Shown piece by piece: positions 7,901-16,867 of a stretch of DNA of 64,000 nucleotides. Below the pieces are notes generated by a model. It was not told the origin of the DNA. It made no database searches and saw only the letters and a list, made by a program, of their open reading frames with translations. The stretch covers positions 122,502-186,501 of the forward strand of contig JAHDXO010000012.1 of the NCBI GenBank assembly GCA_023382975.1. The letters are read 5' to 3'. A program made the position numbers and the translations under genes. The DNA is from Pirellulaceae bacterium. Lineage in GTDB: Bacteria > Planctomycetota > Planctomycetia > Pirellulales > Pirellulaceae. Position 1 is the first letter of the stretch, and each line of letters begins with the position of its first letter.

Positions 7901-9643
7901 GCCGCCGGCCGTCTCGGCGATGGTTTGAAAAAACCGGGCCACCCACTCGGCGCTGCGCGGGCCGCTCTGCTTGCGGACCTGGGCGACCACCAACTGCTGT
8001 TCGAGATCGGCGACCAGGATGCAGCCGGAGAACGAGCCGTGTCCGACGGTCAGCGGGCTGAGCAGCAGATCCTTGGCGTCCTTCGAATTCCGCGGCGCGC
8101 CCGGCTTGAGGTGCCGGACCCAGTGCAGTCCGATCCCTTCCTCTTCGATCATGCCGCGATCGGCCACCCGCAGCGGTTGGGGCAGCAGTTGCTCGAACGT
8201 CTCGGGAGCGATGAACTCCTGATCGCCGTAACTGCCGCGGTTGGCAACCCATTGGGCCAGGATGCCGAGTTCCATCGCCGTGAACTCGCCGTCGGAACTG
8301 GCGTTGCCCATCGTGACGTCGCCAAAACCGAGGGGGCGGAACAGATGATCGTCGTAGACGCGCGCAGCACTCTTGCCGCTGACCAACTCCATCGCTTTGG
8401 CCACAACTTCGAAACCCAGGCCGCAGTACGCATAGCGGACATTCGGCTCGTTCGCGTCGATTCCGTTCAGGACGATGTTCTCCAAGTGCGGATTGCGCAT
8501 GCCGCCGAACTCGCCGTGACCGGACAGCCCGCTCGTGTGATTCAAACATTGGCGGAACGTCGGTACGTGTGGATCATCCCGCGGATAGTCGGGAAATACC
8601 GCGGACAACGGATCGTCCAGCCCAATCCGTCGCTGGTCCACGAACTGGCTGAACAGAAATGCGGTGACCGACTTGGTGATCGAGGCGACCCAGCATCGGT
8701 AGTCGCGGGAAACGGGTGTACCGCTTGGATCGTTGCCAAAGGCCTCGTGAGTGACGATGACGCCGTTCCGCGCGACCAGCGTCACAAACGGCTCGCCGGT
8801 GTCCTCCGCCCAAGCCCGGCAGAGTTCGTCGATTTTCGTCTTGGCGTCGGGGCGGACCCCGGCCTCATCGAGCGAGCCCTCCCGCAGGACCGTTGCCGGA
8901 GTCGCGCGGCGGCGAGGCGGCTGGAGCGCACGGACGCGGTCCTGCAGGCCCTGGAGTTTCATCTTGAGCGTCAGATGGTAGTCGTCGTGCATCACCGCCG
9001 TGGATTCCACGAAGCGCACGGGATGCCCCAACGGCTCGGCCTCCGCCAGTCCGGCCATCAGGATGGCGCCTCGTTCGCTGTCGACCAACGTGCGGACGAG
9101 CATGTCGTTCGCCAGTCGGGTCAGTTCCGACTTGCGTTCCTGCCAAGCCACCGGAGCCCGTGGTCCGGGAAAGTGAGGAAAGGTGACGGTCAGATCGGGA
9201 ATGGTGGTAGTGCCGATGTCCCGAGGCAGCGCGTAGAAAGTGAGTGAGCGGCGGAGCGGCGTTCCGTTCGGCGCCGTCCCTTCGATCCAGGCGAGCCAGC
9301 GCCCCGATTCACTGGGTGCGGGGAATTCATCGAGCTGCGCATTGAACCAGCGGATGCGAAGCCGTGGATCGCCGCCCAGCCGCTGGAGCTCCTCGACGTC
9401 CCGCCAGACGATCCGTGGCGCATCGCCCGGCTGGAAGATCCAACTGCCCGACCGGGCCACAATCATCTCCTGCAACTGAAACTGCCGCCGCTGCTCGCGG
9501 AGTTCCCGCAGATCCGGCTCCGGTTTCGCAGGTTCCTGCTGCTCCGGCGAGGGAGGTTGAGCGAATCCGAGACCCGAGCAGGCAATCGTGAGATACAACG
9601 CCCAGACCACGGTTGCCAATGGGTAGATTCGATCGACGTGCAT
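7847..9643 (-). CDS. Exported serine hydrolase, beta-lactamase/class C fold
   Basis: A 598-residue protein with a signal peptide (about residues 1-28). A long N-terminal part (~30-260) of unknown fold precedes a penicillin-binding-protein/beta-lactamase class C domain: 'SITKSVTAFLF' is the SxxK nucleophile motif, 'YAYCGLGFE' occupies the place of the YxN motif (here YCG), and 'GHGSFSG' corresponds to the third HxG box. Proteins of this fold are esterases, D-aminopeptidases or carboxypeptidases; the altered second motif argues against a true beta-lactamase. It follows the alginate-lyase-like gene by 45 bp, probably in the same transcript. Confidence 0.85.
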   Translation of the reverse strand: MHVDRIYPLATVVWALYLTIACSGLGFAQPPSPEQQEPAKPEPDLRELREQRRQFQLQEMIVARSGSWIFQPGDAPRIVWRDVEELQRLGGDPRLRIRWFNAQLDEFPAPSESGRWLAWIEGTAPNGTPLRRSLTFYALPRDIGTTTIPDLTVTFPHFPGPRAPVAWQERKSELTRLANDMLVRTLVDSERGAILMAGLAEAEPLGHPVRFVESTAVMHDDYHLTLKMKLQGLQDRVRALQPPRRRATPATVLREGSLDEAGVRPDAKTKIDELCRAWAEDTGEPFVTLVARNGVIVTHEAFGNDPSGTPVSRDYRCWVASITKSVTAFLFSQFVDQRRIGLDDPLSAVFPDYPRDDPHVPTFRQCLNHTSGLSGHGEFGGMRNPHLENIVLNGIDANEPNVRYAYCGLGFEVVAKAMELVSGKSAARVYDDHLFRPLGFGDVTMGNASSDGEFTAMELGILAQWVANRGSYGDQEFIAPETFEQLLPQPLRVADRGMIEEEGIGLHWVRHLKPGAPRNSKDAKDLLLSPLTVGHGSFSGCILVADLEQQLVVAQVRKQSGPRSAEWVARFFQTIAETAGGSADRVLLPRHSVDRDAR

Positions 9644-9688
9644 GGCGTGGTTCCCATTCCCGTGGTTTGCGCTGCGACATGAATTCAG

Positions 9689-10900
9689 TTATGAATCGTC
9701 GCGCTGACCAGCCCAAAGCAAAGCTTGCAGCGGATCGGAGACCGATGAACCCAGCCGACGATACGCCGGCTTGTCAAGTCGCTGCGAGGCTCGGAGGTAC
9801 AACTGACTTGCCTCGTTCGGATCAAAGGACGCGATTTGCGGATGCGTCCACTTCGCGCGGCCTGCCACGAACGGCTCGAACCAATCCAGGGCGGCTTCGA
9901 TGCTGCGTCCGTCCTCGGTCCGGAAATGCCATAGATCTACTTGAACGTGCTCGGCCAGGCGAGCGAGATGGAGAAAGCCGCGCAGATTCATGTGGGTGTA
10001 GCCAAAGCTCTTCGTGCGTGCCAACTCTTGGGGCATTCGGCCGTCCGGCTCGATCTGCGTCGCAATGCGGCTTGGTCCGGCCTGTTCCAGCACCCGCCGT
10101 GCAACGGCTTCGTCTCCGACAAACAGTGCAAAGCTGGCCAATTGGACGTCGTACCAAATCGCGTGATTGTTCTTCGTCCGCCCTTCCTCCCTGCCGTGCG
10201 TGGACGTCAACAACCAATCGAGATAAGCCCGGAACCAAGTCCGCAGTGCCTGATGATCCGCATCCGTCCAGGCCTCGCTGGTCGTCAGCATGCCCACGGC
10301 ATCGACCAGGGAAACCAGCGACGCAGTATCGATGATTCCGATCCCCCGGCCCTCGGTGCGGCCTGGGATAGCTTGACCGTATTGCAGGTGCGGGTTCATC
10401 TTGGTCGCTGGATCGAGAAACCAGTGCCGCAGCAGCAAGGCTGCACGCTCGGCATACCTGGAATCTTCGGTGAAGTGCCACGCCAGCGCAAGGTCTTGCA
10501 CTGCGGAAACGGTCGCCTTGAGGCCGGCATTGTCGAATCGGTTCCGCTCGGGATTGGTTTCGCCGTCGCGACGGATGTAGGGCAGGCCGTCGGCCTTCGA
10601 TGGGTCAGGCCACCAGTAGGGTCCGATGCTGTAGTAATCGTGCTTGTCACCGCTGGGCGGCACGAAGTCTTTGTCCATCACGGACCACGGCCTAGCGGTC
10701 AGCGCCTTGTCACCTTGGGAACGGATAAACCGCAGCGCCTCGGCCAGTTCACCGGCGCCTTGCTGAACCTGTTGCCGGACCTGAGCCAGCCGGACCCCGT
10801 CGAGAAGAAAGACCGTTGGAGTTCCGTCGGCGGCTCGCGATGCGGACGGGCAGACAAACGCGAGGACGATCAACGCGCAAGACATCTGGAACTTGCTCAT
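9689..10900 (-). CDS. Exported alginate-lyase family protein
   Basis: The 403-residue protein starts at ATG 10900, preceded by AGGAGG; it has a signal peptide (MSKFQMSCALIVLAFVCPSA). The body matches the alginate lyase (polysaccharide lyase 5-like) alpha/alpha barrel: 'YYSIGPYWWPDPSK' near residue 90, 'TKNNHAIWYDVQ' with the conserved Asn-Asn-His, and 'RTKSFGYTHMNLRGF' with conserved Arg and Tyr. These regions line the substrate tunnel in the family. The likely job is periplasmic cleavage of an alginate-like uronan. It sits 38 bp after nrfA on the same strand, an odd functional neighbour that may just share the transcript. Confidence 0.88.
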   Translation of the reverse strand: MSKFQMSCALIVLAFVCPSASRAADGTPTVFLLDGVRLAQVRQQVQQGAGELAEALRFIRSQGDKALTARPWSVMDKDFVPPSGDKHDYYSIGPYWWPDPSKADGLPYIRRDGETNPERNRFDNAGLKATVSAVQDLALAWHFTEDSRYAERAALLLRHWFLDPATKMNPHLQYGQAIPGRTEGRGIGIIDTASLVSLVDAVGMLTTSEAWTDADHQALRTWFRAYLDWLLTSTHGREEGRTKNNHAIWYDVQLASFALFVGDEAVARRVLEQAGPSRIATQIEPDGRMPQELARTKSFGYTHMNLRGFLHLARLAEHVQVDLWHFRTEDGRSIEAALDWFEPFVAGRAKWTHPQIASFDPNEASQLYLRASQRLDKPAYRRLGSSVSDPLQALLWAGQRDDS

Positions 10901-10938
10901 GGAGCGGTTCCTCCTGGATTGGAATACGACGGAAACGG

Positions 10939-12696
10939 CTAATTCGGGCTCGGCGGAGCCTTCTTGGTGGGCGTGACGCCCTCGACCGATTCGGGGGGCG
11001 GTTCTAGCGGCGGTTGCGCCGGGGCTCGCAATTGCAGCGACTGCACTTGCGCCTGACGACTGAAATCGATCGACTCGCCCAGGATTCTGGCTGCTTCCTG
11101 ATCGGCGTGGAATCCGCGCGAGTTCTCGCTGCTGATGAAATCCAATCGCCACATCGCTCGCTTCTGCAAGTCGAAGATGGGCGCCAACTGCTCGGGGGTT
11201 GCTCCCGCGGCCTTTGCCTGGAGAATGGCGTCCAGCATATCGGTCATGGCCGCCGCAGCTCGCTCGATCAACGATTGCGTCCGGGACTGGATCGTCCGGA
11301 CCCGGTCGCGCAATTCGTCTTCGGGAACATTGTGACAGACTTGGCACGACTTGTTGATGTTCAGCATGGGGCTGCGCACCCAGTGGCTGCTGACCTTCAT
11401 CGCGCCCTGCCGTTCGTAGGGCATGTGGCAGTCGGCGCAGCTTACGCCGCTACGGGCGTGGATGCCCTGACTCCACAGTTCGAATTCGGGGTGCTGCGCC
11501 TTGTAGACCGGCGCGCCCGTCTCGGCGTGGACATAGTCAAGAAACGGAGTTCCGTCCGGGAAAACGTAATTGTCGAATTCCTGCTCGATCTGCTCGACCT
11601 TCAGACCGTTGCTCCAAGGGAAGAACAGCGTGTCCTTCGTCGCACAGTAGTATTCGACGTGACACTGGGCACAGACGAAGCTGCGCATCTCTTGGCGGCT
11701 GGCATCGCGGTGCGGGTCGTAATCGTTCAGGCGATTGCCCGCTCGCCAGCGCCCAATGCTGGGTAGATGCGGGACGGGGTCGTCGCTGCGTGCCAAGGCC
11801 GCAATTCCCAGCATGAACCCTGGCCGGGTGATACGGATCTGCATGGTCTTGGGATCGTGGCAGTCGACGCAACTGACAGGATGGGCATCACCGACATGGG
11901 GATCACCGACCGCCGCATCCGGCTCGGCCTGGCCGTCGCCCGACGGGGGCGCGGCCGGGGTGGCCCCCCCGGGAAACAAGGAAGGAGTCGTCCCCGGAGT
12001 GCCGTCCGGCGTACGGAGCATTTCCGCATGTGCCGTGGCGTAGTCCATCTTGGCGGCGATCCGGAAACCTTCCAGCACCGCTGGCCAATTGAAATCCGCG
12101 CCCAGCGCCGCCGCGTCAGGCGTCTGCCCCGCGGCCTGCATCCCCAACCGTCGATACGTCGGGATCACCGAGGCGTGGCAATGAAGGCAGGAACCACTTT
12201 GCGTACGCTTGGTGACTCGCTCGGTGACTTCCTGGTCGTACAACATGTAGGCATGTCCACGTGCCTCGCGATAGTCGATGCTGAACGCATAGCCAGCGTA
12301 CAAGCGGCGGAGCCACGGGTGCGTTTCCAACTTGCTTTCCGGCATTGCGGCGGATCCGCCGTACTGCGTATGCGTTACGTCGACCGTCCGACGGTAAGTA
12401 TCGAACTGCAACGGCCAATTGATGCCCCAAGGAACCGGGTCCGTCGTCGTTTCGTCGACCTCGACCAACCGGACAAACGGCGCGCGCGCCTCCTGGCGGT
12501 GCTCGAAGATCGTCACCAGCAGCCAGGTAACGCCGAATGTAGTCACGGCGACCGCCAACAACAATGCCACGAGAAAAATGGGTCGGTAGAACCCGCCGCC
12601 GCGCTCGCTGGCAGCACCACTTCCTGATGCCAAATTCGCATCGGCGGTTGGCTGACTGGAATCTCTTTGCTGACTATGGTCTGGCTGTGGGCTCAT
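10939..12696 (-). CDS. nrfA: Ammonia-forming cytochrome c nitrite reductase, catalytic subunit
   Basis: A 585-residue pentahaem cytochrome that reduces nitrite to ammonium on the outer face of the membrane. A single N-terminal membrane helix (~39-64) anchors or exports it. Five CXXCH haem sites are seen at about 170, 276, 342, 420 and 451. The active-site neighbourhood is recognisable: 'CHVEYYC' (catalytic Tyr) and 'GIHARSGVSCADCHMP' (catalytic His before the fourth haem). The first haem site is CLHCH, so the proximal ligand is His rather than the Lys of the common CXXCK type. A ~40-residue Ala/Pro/Gly-rich insertion lies between the first two haem sites (~230-272), and the C-terminus is Pro-rich. 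Start ATG 12696 has AAGGAG upstream. Confidence 0.95.
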   Translation of the reverse strand: MSPQPDHSQQRDSSQPTADANLASGSGAASERGGGFYRPIFLVALLLAVAVTTFGVTWLLVTIFEHRQEARAPFVRLVEVDETTTDPVPWGINWPLQFDTYRRTVDVTHTQYGGSAAMPESKLETHPWLRRLYAGYAFSIDYREARGHAYMLYDQEVTERVTKRTQSGSCLHCHASVIPTYRRLGMQAAGQTPDAAALGADFNWPAVLEGFRIAAKMDYATAHAEMLRTPDGTPGTTPSLFPGGATPAAPPSGDGQAEPDAAVGDPHVGDAHPVSCVDCHDPKTMQIRITRPGFMLGIAALARSDDPVPHLPSIGRWRAGNRLNDYDPHRDASRQEMRSFVCAQCHVEYYCATKDTLFFPWSNGLKVEQIEQEFDNYVFPDGTPFLDYVHAETGAPVYKAQHPEFELWSQGIHARSGVSCADCHMPYERQGAMKVSSHWVRSPMLNINKSCQVCHNVPEDELRDRVRTIQSRTQSLIERAAAAMTDMLDAILQAKAAGATPEQLAPIFDLQKRAMWRLDFISSENSRGFHADQEAARILGESIDFSRQAQVQSLQLRAPAQPPLEPPPESVEGVTPTKKAPPSPN

Positions 12697-12747
12697 GGTC
12701 TTCGCTCCTTCCAAGCGTTGGTTGCTGTTCCCGCTCCGGCGCAATCG

Positions 12748-13263
12748 CTATCGATGCGCGTGCCCTACGCTGCTGTGACAATGAACGCAGGACAGCATGT
12801 CGGCACCTGCCTCGGCGGGCAGCATCTGATGCACGAAATCCGCATGACAAGCTAGGCAGGCGTTCTGGGCTACCCGGCGGTTTCTCGGTTTGATCTGAAT
12901 CGGCTCGTGGAAATTGTCCAGCGTGAATGCCAGCGAATGGAAGAACCCGTTGTCGGCCTTCGTAACCCACTTGCCTACGGAATGCTTCGGCAAATGGCAG
13001 TCGTTGCAGACGGCAACATGCCGATGGCTTGAATTCTGCCACGAGTCGTAGTGATCTTGCATGATGTGGCAGTTGGCGCAGGTCAGCGGATTGTCGCTTA
13101 GGTAACTGGCCCCCTGACCGTAACCGAAGGTGAATACACCCACACCCGCAAGGATTCCGCACATGACGACGAAGGCGGTGGGAAACACTCCCGCACCGAC
13201 AACCAGCCACGCTCCCCAACGAGTCCGACGGCTCGCACATCCTGCCTCGGAACCCTGATTCAA
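12748..13263 (-). CDS. nrfH: Tetrahaem membrane cytochrome c, quinol dehydrogenase NrfH
   Basis: A 171-residue NapC/NirT family protein that passes electrons from the quinol pool to NrfA. One N-terminal membrane helix (~18-44) is followed by four CXXCH haem sites at about 62, 86, 136 and 159. I chose the TTG at 13263 because GAGGAGG ends eight bases before it; a TTG nine codons upstream has no ribosome site. It is directly followed by nrfA (51-bp gap), giving the usual nrfHA order, and is preceded by the repeat-containing TPR gene with a 36-bp gap. Confidence 0.93.
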   Translation of the reverse strand: MNQGSEAGCASRRTRWGAWLVVGAGVFPTAFVVMCGILAGVGVFTFGYGQGASYLSDNPLTCANCHIMQDHYDSWQNSSHRHVAVCNDCHLPKHSVGKWVTKADNGFFHSLAFTLDNFHEPIQIKPRNRRVAQNACLACHADFVHQMLPAEAGADMLSCVHCHSSVGHAHR

Positions 13264-13299
13264 CGCACGACCCTCCTCAATCGAATACAACGGTCCAAC

Positions 13300-14832
13300 T
13301 CACGGGGCAAACGGGTCGTCGTTTCCCGCGGCGTTTTCCGGGGGATCGTCGGTGAATGGATCTGCATTGTCTTCACCCGCGGGCGGCATCGCCTCGTCCC
13401 CGGCGTCCTCGTCCATCCCAGGCTCTGGTCCAGGCGGATTGGCAAACGGATCGTCACCGCCCAGTAAGTCGCTATCATCCGCTGGCTGTGGTGCCGGAGC
13501 GCCGAGCGGATCAGCGGCGGGTGCGGCTGGTGCTGCCGGAGCGCCGAACGGATCAGCGGCGGGAGCCGCTGGTGCCGCCGGTGCGCCGAACGGATCAGCG
13601 GCGGGTGCCGCTGGAGCTGCCGGTGCGCCGAATGGATCAGCGGCGGGGGCGGCTGGTGCCGCAGGTGCACCCATTGGATCGGCGGCCGGGGCCGCTGGAG
13701 CTGCCGGTGCGCCAAACGGATCAGCCGCCGGGGCTGCTGGAGCCGCCGGTGCGCCAAACGGATCAGCCGCGGGGGCGGCTGGAGCTGCCGGTGCGCCAAA
13801 CGGATCGGCGGCGGGTGCCGCTGGAGCCGCTGGTGCGCCAAACGGATCAGCCGCCGGGGCTGCTGGAGCCGCCGGTGCGCCAAACGGATCGGCGGCGGGT
13901 GCCGCTGGTGCGGCCGGTGCGCCGAACGGATCAGCCGCCGGGGCTGCTGGAGCTGCTGGAGCGCCGAACGGATCTGCTGCGGGAGCGACTGGTGCCGCCG
14001 GTGCGCCGAACGGATCGGCGGCGGGTGCGACTGGTGCCGCCGGTGCGCCGAACGGATCGGCCGCGGGTGCCGCTGGAGCGCCGAATGGATCTGCGGCACC
14101 ACCGGCTGGCATGCCTGGCGTACCGAAAGGATCGGCGGGTTCAACTGCGGCCGGTGGTTCTTCGCCGGCGGGGGGAACCACAACGGGCACAGCAGGATCG
14201 GCGAAGGGATCTGCAGCCTCGTCGGTCCCTGCGGGAGCCGGGGGGATTGCCGGCTGAGTGACCGTGGGGGCGATCGGGGCGGCCGCGCCGCCCGATGCAC
14301 CACCGAACGGATCGTCGGGCAGGTCAGCAGGCGGGGTAACGGGCAGTTTCACATCCGCTCCTGCGTCGGGACTTCGGAGGACTCGCGGCTCGTCTCGACG
14401 GAACTCTTCGTATCGCTCTTGGCGTTGCTTGACGTCGGTGACGTGAGCCGACAGTCGAGCCTGGTAGCGATAATCCTCAAGCTGAAGCCGCGTCTGCCCC
14501 TGAACTCGCTGCAGGGACGAACCGATGTCGATCTGGACGGCGGCTCCCGAAGCTTCCAGTTCAGCACCACGCTTGAAATCCGCATCGCCTTCCTCGGGGC
14601 GGCCAAGTTTATGATACGCCAACCCGCGGAAATAGAAGCAACGGGGATCGTTGCTTCCCCGCTCGATGGTCATGGAAAGCACTTCGTGAGCCTTCTCAGC
14701 GTCACCAGAGAAGTAGGAATGTACTCCTTGGCCGTAGAGTTCAGACAACAGCGTATCCTGAGCAGTCGCCGTTGCCGCAGCCAAGGCTGCAAGTATCACC
14801 GCAAACGCAGTTTGGATTAGCTTCCCGGCCAT
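13300..14832 (-). CDS. Exported TPR protein with 14-residue tandem repeat
   Basis: The 510-residue product has a signal peptide (MAGKLIQTAFAVILAALAAA) and a short TPR-like domain (~30-95: 'LYGQGVHSYFSGDAEKAHEV', 'YFRGLAYHKLGRPEEGDADF'). From ~150 on it is disordered and low-complexity, with 15 near-perfect copies of a 14-residue unit of the form ADPFGAPAAPAAPA and an acidic Asp/Pro-rich tail. The role is unknown; similar exported TPR plus Pro/Ala-repeat proteins occur in planctomycetes. Being first in the apparent operon with nrfHA, it may be co-transcribed with nitrite reductase. AGGGGGAA precedes the ATG. Confidence 0.8.
   Translation of the reverse strand: MAGKLIQTAFAVILAALAAATATAQDTLLSELYGQGVHSYFSGDAEKAHEVLSMTIERGSNDPRCFYFRGLAYHKLGRPEEGDADFKRGAELEASGAAVQIDIGSSLQRVQGQTRLQLEDYRYQARLSAHVTDVKQRQERYEEFRRDEPRVLRSPDAGADVKLPVTPPADLPDDPFGGASGGAAAPIAPTVTQPAIPPAPAGTDEAADPFADPAVPVVVPPAGEEPPAAVEPADPFGTPGMPAGGAADPFGAPAAPAADPFGAPAAPVAPAADPFGAPAAPVAPAADPFGAPAAPAAPAADPFGAPAAPAAPAADPFGAPAAPAAPAADPFGAPAAPAAPAADPFGAPAAPAAPAADPFGAPAAPAAPAADPFGAPAAPAAPAADPMGAPAAPAAPAADPFGAPAAPAAPAADPFGAPAAPAAPAADPFGAPAAPAAPAADPLGAPAPQPADDSDLLGGDDPFANPPGPEPGMDEDAGDEAMPPAGEDNADPFTDDPPENAAGNDDPFAP
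13490..14100. repeat. 42-bp minisatellite, 15 copies
   Basis: Fifteen in-frame copies of a 42-bp unit encode the repeat ADP(F/M/L)GAPAAPxAPA of the TPR protein. Units differ mostly at third positions (for example GGATCAGCGG versus GGATCGGCGG), and one unit near 13676 has Met in place of Phe, one at the 3' end Leu. The first-translated unit is 3 residues shorter. The pattern indicates expansion by replication slippage or unequal crossing-over under coding constraint. Confidence 0.9.
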
Positions 14833-14902
14833 GAACGTGTTCCCCCTGAATCGTGAAATCGCAGTAGCGCGGCCAAGCGCGACAACCGATGGTTACCAGA
14901 CA

Positions 14903-14932
14903 ATTCTACGTGCTTATGTTAATCCCGGCCAA
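14903..14932 (-). promoter_or_regulatory. Candidate promoter of the TPR-nrfHA operon
   Basis: On the minus strand TTGGCC (14932-14927), an 18-bp spacer and TAGAAT (14908-14903) lie about 70 bp upstream of the TPR gene start. An overlapping alternative is TTGCGA-17 bp-TAACAT slightly upstream. No binding site for a nitrite or oxygen regulator was recognised. Confidence 0.4.
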
Positions 14933-15033
14933 GCGGAATCGCAAGATTCGGCAGGCCGGAAACGCACCGAAAGTCCATTTGGCTAGTTCTGTCGGGTAGT
15001 CAGGCGGTGTTGATGCCTAACGAAAATACCGAG

Positions 15034-15525
15034 TCAAAGGCCGCCGATGCTTTGCATGGCAGTGCGCGCCAAACGTGCCAATCGCGGATCGTCACTCTCG
15101 GCTGCTCGCCGCAGTGGAACCAAGGCACATTTGGCCGCTGGCCCGATCTGCCCCAAAGCCCATGCCGCTCGCTGCCGTACAGCGATCGGAGAATCGCCTG
15201 AGACCAGATCCCCTAAATTGGTAGATGCATGGGCAGCCACTTCGCCAAGACGTCCCAATAGTGTGGCGGCCCAGTATGCGACACTTTCCTCTGAACTGTT
15301 CAGCATTCCGCGCAACTGCTCGACGGATCCCGCATCCGGACCATCCATTCCTTCCAGAGCCGACACCACCCACTCGCGAACCGTCTCGTCCGGGTCGCAC
15401 GATGCACCGATCAAGGCGATTAGGCAGACGGGTTCAACGCCGTACTGTGCGCAGTATTCCGCCGCCGCTCGACGACAGAGTACATCGCCAGACTGCAGGT
15501 CGTCAGCAATCTTCCACGTGTTCAT
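15034..15525 (-). CDS. HEAT-repeat protein, 163 aa
   Basis: A small alpha-helical repeat protein. At least three HEAT-like units are visible, including 'VREWVVSALEGM', 'SVAYWAATLLGRLGE' and 'VRQRAAWALGQIGPAAKCAL'. There is no signal peptide, so a cytosolic scaffold or protein-binding role is likely; the partner is unknown. Its start lies inside the end of the upstream DUF309 gene (23-bp overlap), which suggests translational coupling. Confidence 0.75.
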   Translation of the reverse strand: MNTWKIADDLQSGDVLCRRAAAEYCAQYGVEPVCLIALIGASCDPDETVREWVVSALEGMDGPDAGSVEQLRGMLNSSEESVAYWAATLLGRLGEVAAHASTNLGDLVSGDSPIAVRQRAAWALGQIGPAAKCALVPLRRAAESDDPRLARLARTAMQSIGGL

Positions 15526-15919
15526 CGGGCGGCGAGTTGCGCTTTGAAAATTGAATTTTGGGTAACAGACCGGGATTCAGGCGAGCCTTGGGGAACGTCT
15601 CCTCGCTGCTCGATATCTCCTCGCAGCAGATCTCCATTTCGCGTAGGAGTTTCTCCAAGTCCAGCCCTCGATGGCTGGGGCAGAAGGGCTCCAGGTAACG
15701 GCGGCTGCTATGGTAAAGCTTGCGGGCGCCGCGGGTATTCCGCTTGGTGAAATGAAGCAGGCATACCGCCGCCTGAATCAGCCCCTGATAAAACGTGCGA
15801 GACGGATCGCGACACTCGATCCATAGCTCCTCCCAGACCTCGTGCGCTTCGAAGAAGTTGCCGTCGTTAAACCAGCGTACACCTTCGAGATATCTCGGGT
15901 CGTATTGGCTCTCGTCCAC
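15503..15919 (-). CDS. DUF309 family protein
   Basis: A 138-residue protein with the DUF309 signature: 'GNFFEAHEVWEELWIECR' followed by 'FYQGLIQAAVCLLHF' and a C-terminal helical tail. The conserved His-Glu and Trp residues of the helical bundle are present. The function of the family is not established. Translation starts at GTG 15919 with GGCAGGAC just upstream. It overlaps the HEAT-repeat gene downstream by 23 bp. Confidence 0.85.
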   Translation of the reverse strand: MDESQYDPRYLEGVRWFNDGNFFEAHEVWEELWIECRDPSRTFYQGLIQAAVCLLHFTKRNTRGARKLYHSSRRYLEPFCPSHRGLDLEKLLREMEICCEEISSSEETFPKARLNPGLLPKIQFSKRNSPPDEHVEDC

Positions 15920-15934
15920 GTGTCCTGCCTGATT

Positions 15935-16672
15935 TCAATCGCGACCGCTGAACGCAATCACAAATCGCAGAATGTACCAGAACAGAATTGCCACCGACGC
16001 GAACAGGGCCAAAGCCGCCGCGACGTACTGATCTGTCCGGTAGTGATGAAGGACATTCGAGGTGTCGTACAGAATGTAACCCGAAGCGAGGGCGATCATG
16101 CATGCCGAGAAGATCACGCCCAGGCCGAAGCCGCCTGTCACAATGCTGGCAACGATTACCCCCAAAGCCACTAAGCCACCGACCCAGAGATATTTTCCCC
16201 AACTGGAAAGATCCGCCCGTGTGGTGAACACAATCATCGTCAATCCGCCGAATACGATCCCCGTGATCAAAGCCGCGGCCAAGATCGTCTCGTCGCCGAT
16301 TAGACGAGCGACATAAAGCAATGGCAGGAAGATCACGGCTTCGGCCACCACGAACAGCCCGAGACCCATGTATTGGGTGGTCAGAGATGTTGCCGACGAG
16401 GCCCAACTTTGTGCGATCCAACTGACGACCATGAAAGCCCCGAGGACCAGCAACCAATTCCAACCGCCGGACATAGTCCGGACCAGATTGCCTACGGCCT
16501 CGCCCGCGACCATGAAAAACAAGAATTCCAGCCCCACGAACGCGGCGATCGCTCCGCCCAAATGCAGATACGTCCGGCGGATGAACGTCGTCCGCGCGTC
16601 TTCGTCGGCCATGGCGGCCACAAAGCCCTTGTCGTAAACAGGTTGATATGGGTTTTGTTCGTAGTAGTTCAT
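15935..16672 (-). CDS. Bax-inhibitor-1/YccA family membrane protein
   Basis: A 245-residue integral membrane protein with seven predicted hydrophobic segments between residues ~35 and 240, for example 'LGGAIAAFVGLEFLFFMV' and 'ASIVTGGFGLGVIFSACM'. The family motif region 'SGYILYDTSNVLHHY' near residue 200 holds the conserved Asp pair region typical of BI-1 proteins, which act as pH-sensitive calcium leak channels or protease modulators. I start at ATG 16672 (AAGGAG upstream) rather than 13 codons earlier. Confidence 0.88.
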   Translation of the reverse strand: MNYYEQNPYQPVYDKGFVAAMADEDARTTFIRRTYLHLGGAIAAFVGLEFLFFMVAGEAVGNLVRTMSGGWNWLLVLGAFMVVSWIAQSWASSATSLTTQYMGLGLFVVAEAVIFLPLLYVARLIGDETILAAALITGIVFGGLTMIVFTTRADLSSWGKYLWVGGLVALGVIVASIVTGGFGLGVIFSACMIALASGYILYDTSNVLHHYRTDQYVAAALALFASVAILFWYILRFVIAFSGRD

Positions 16673-16710
16673 CGGGCGCTCCTTGACCGGTTTGGATCGA
16701 CACTGAAACA

Positions 16711-16739
16711 AATCTACGAGGGGGTGCGAAGCAAGTCAA
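16711..16739 (-). promoter_or_regulatory. Sigma70-like promoter for the BI-1 gene
   Basis: Minus strand TTGACT (16739-16734), 17-bp spacer, TAGATT (16716-16711), about 39 bp before the start codon at 16672. It is divergent from the dcd promoter. Confidence 0.55.
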
Positions 16740-16788
16740 GTTGTGCCGCGGGCGATTCGAGCCGTCGGAAGAGGGTTGTCCAGCGTAC

Positions 16789-16818
16789 TTGACATCCCGG
16801 CGCCCGCTCCGGCAAAAT
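16789..16818 (+). promoter_or_regulatory. Sigma70-like promoter for dcd-adk
   Basis: A perfect TTGACA (16789-16794) is followed after 18 bp by CAAAAT (16813-16818), 50 bp before the dcd start codon. Confidence 0.5.
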
Positions 16819-16867
16819 TGCGTCGCGGAGTACGGCCAGCACCTCGGATTCGAGCGAGTTCAGGCAA

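Noticed and set aside
7847..9643. True beta-lactamase resistance gene
   Set aside because: The second active-site motif is YCG rather than YxN and a large N-terminal region is present; a general serine hydrolase is more likely.
13352..14100. CRISPR-like regular repetition
   Set aside because: The repeats are adjacent, in-frame 42-bp units without spacers, so they are a coding minisatellite.
13352..14261. Long plus-strand open frames with GAPNGSAAGAAGAA-type repeats opposite the TPR gene
   Set aside because: They are antisense shadows of the 42-bp minisatellite; the minus-strand frame has a signal peptide, TPR domain and ribosome site.
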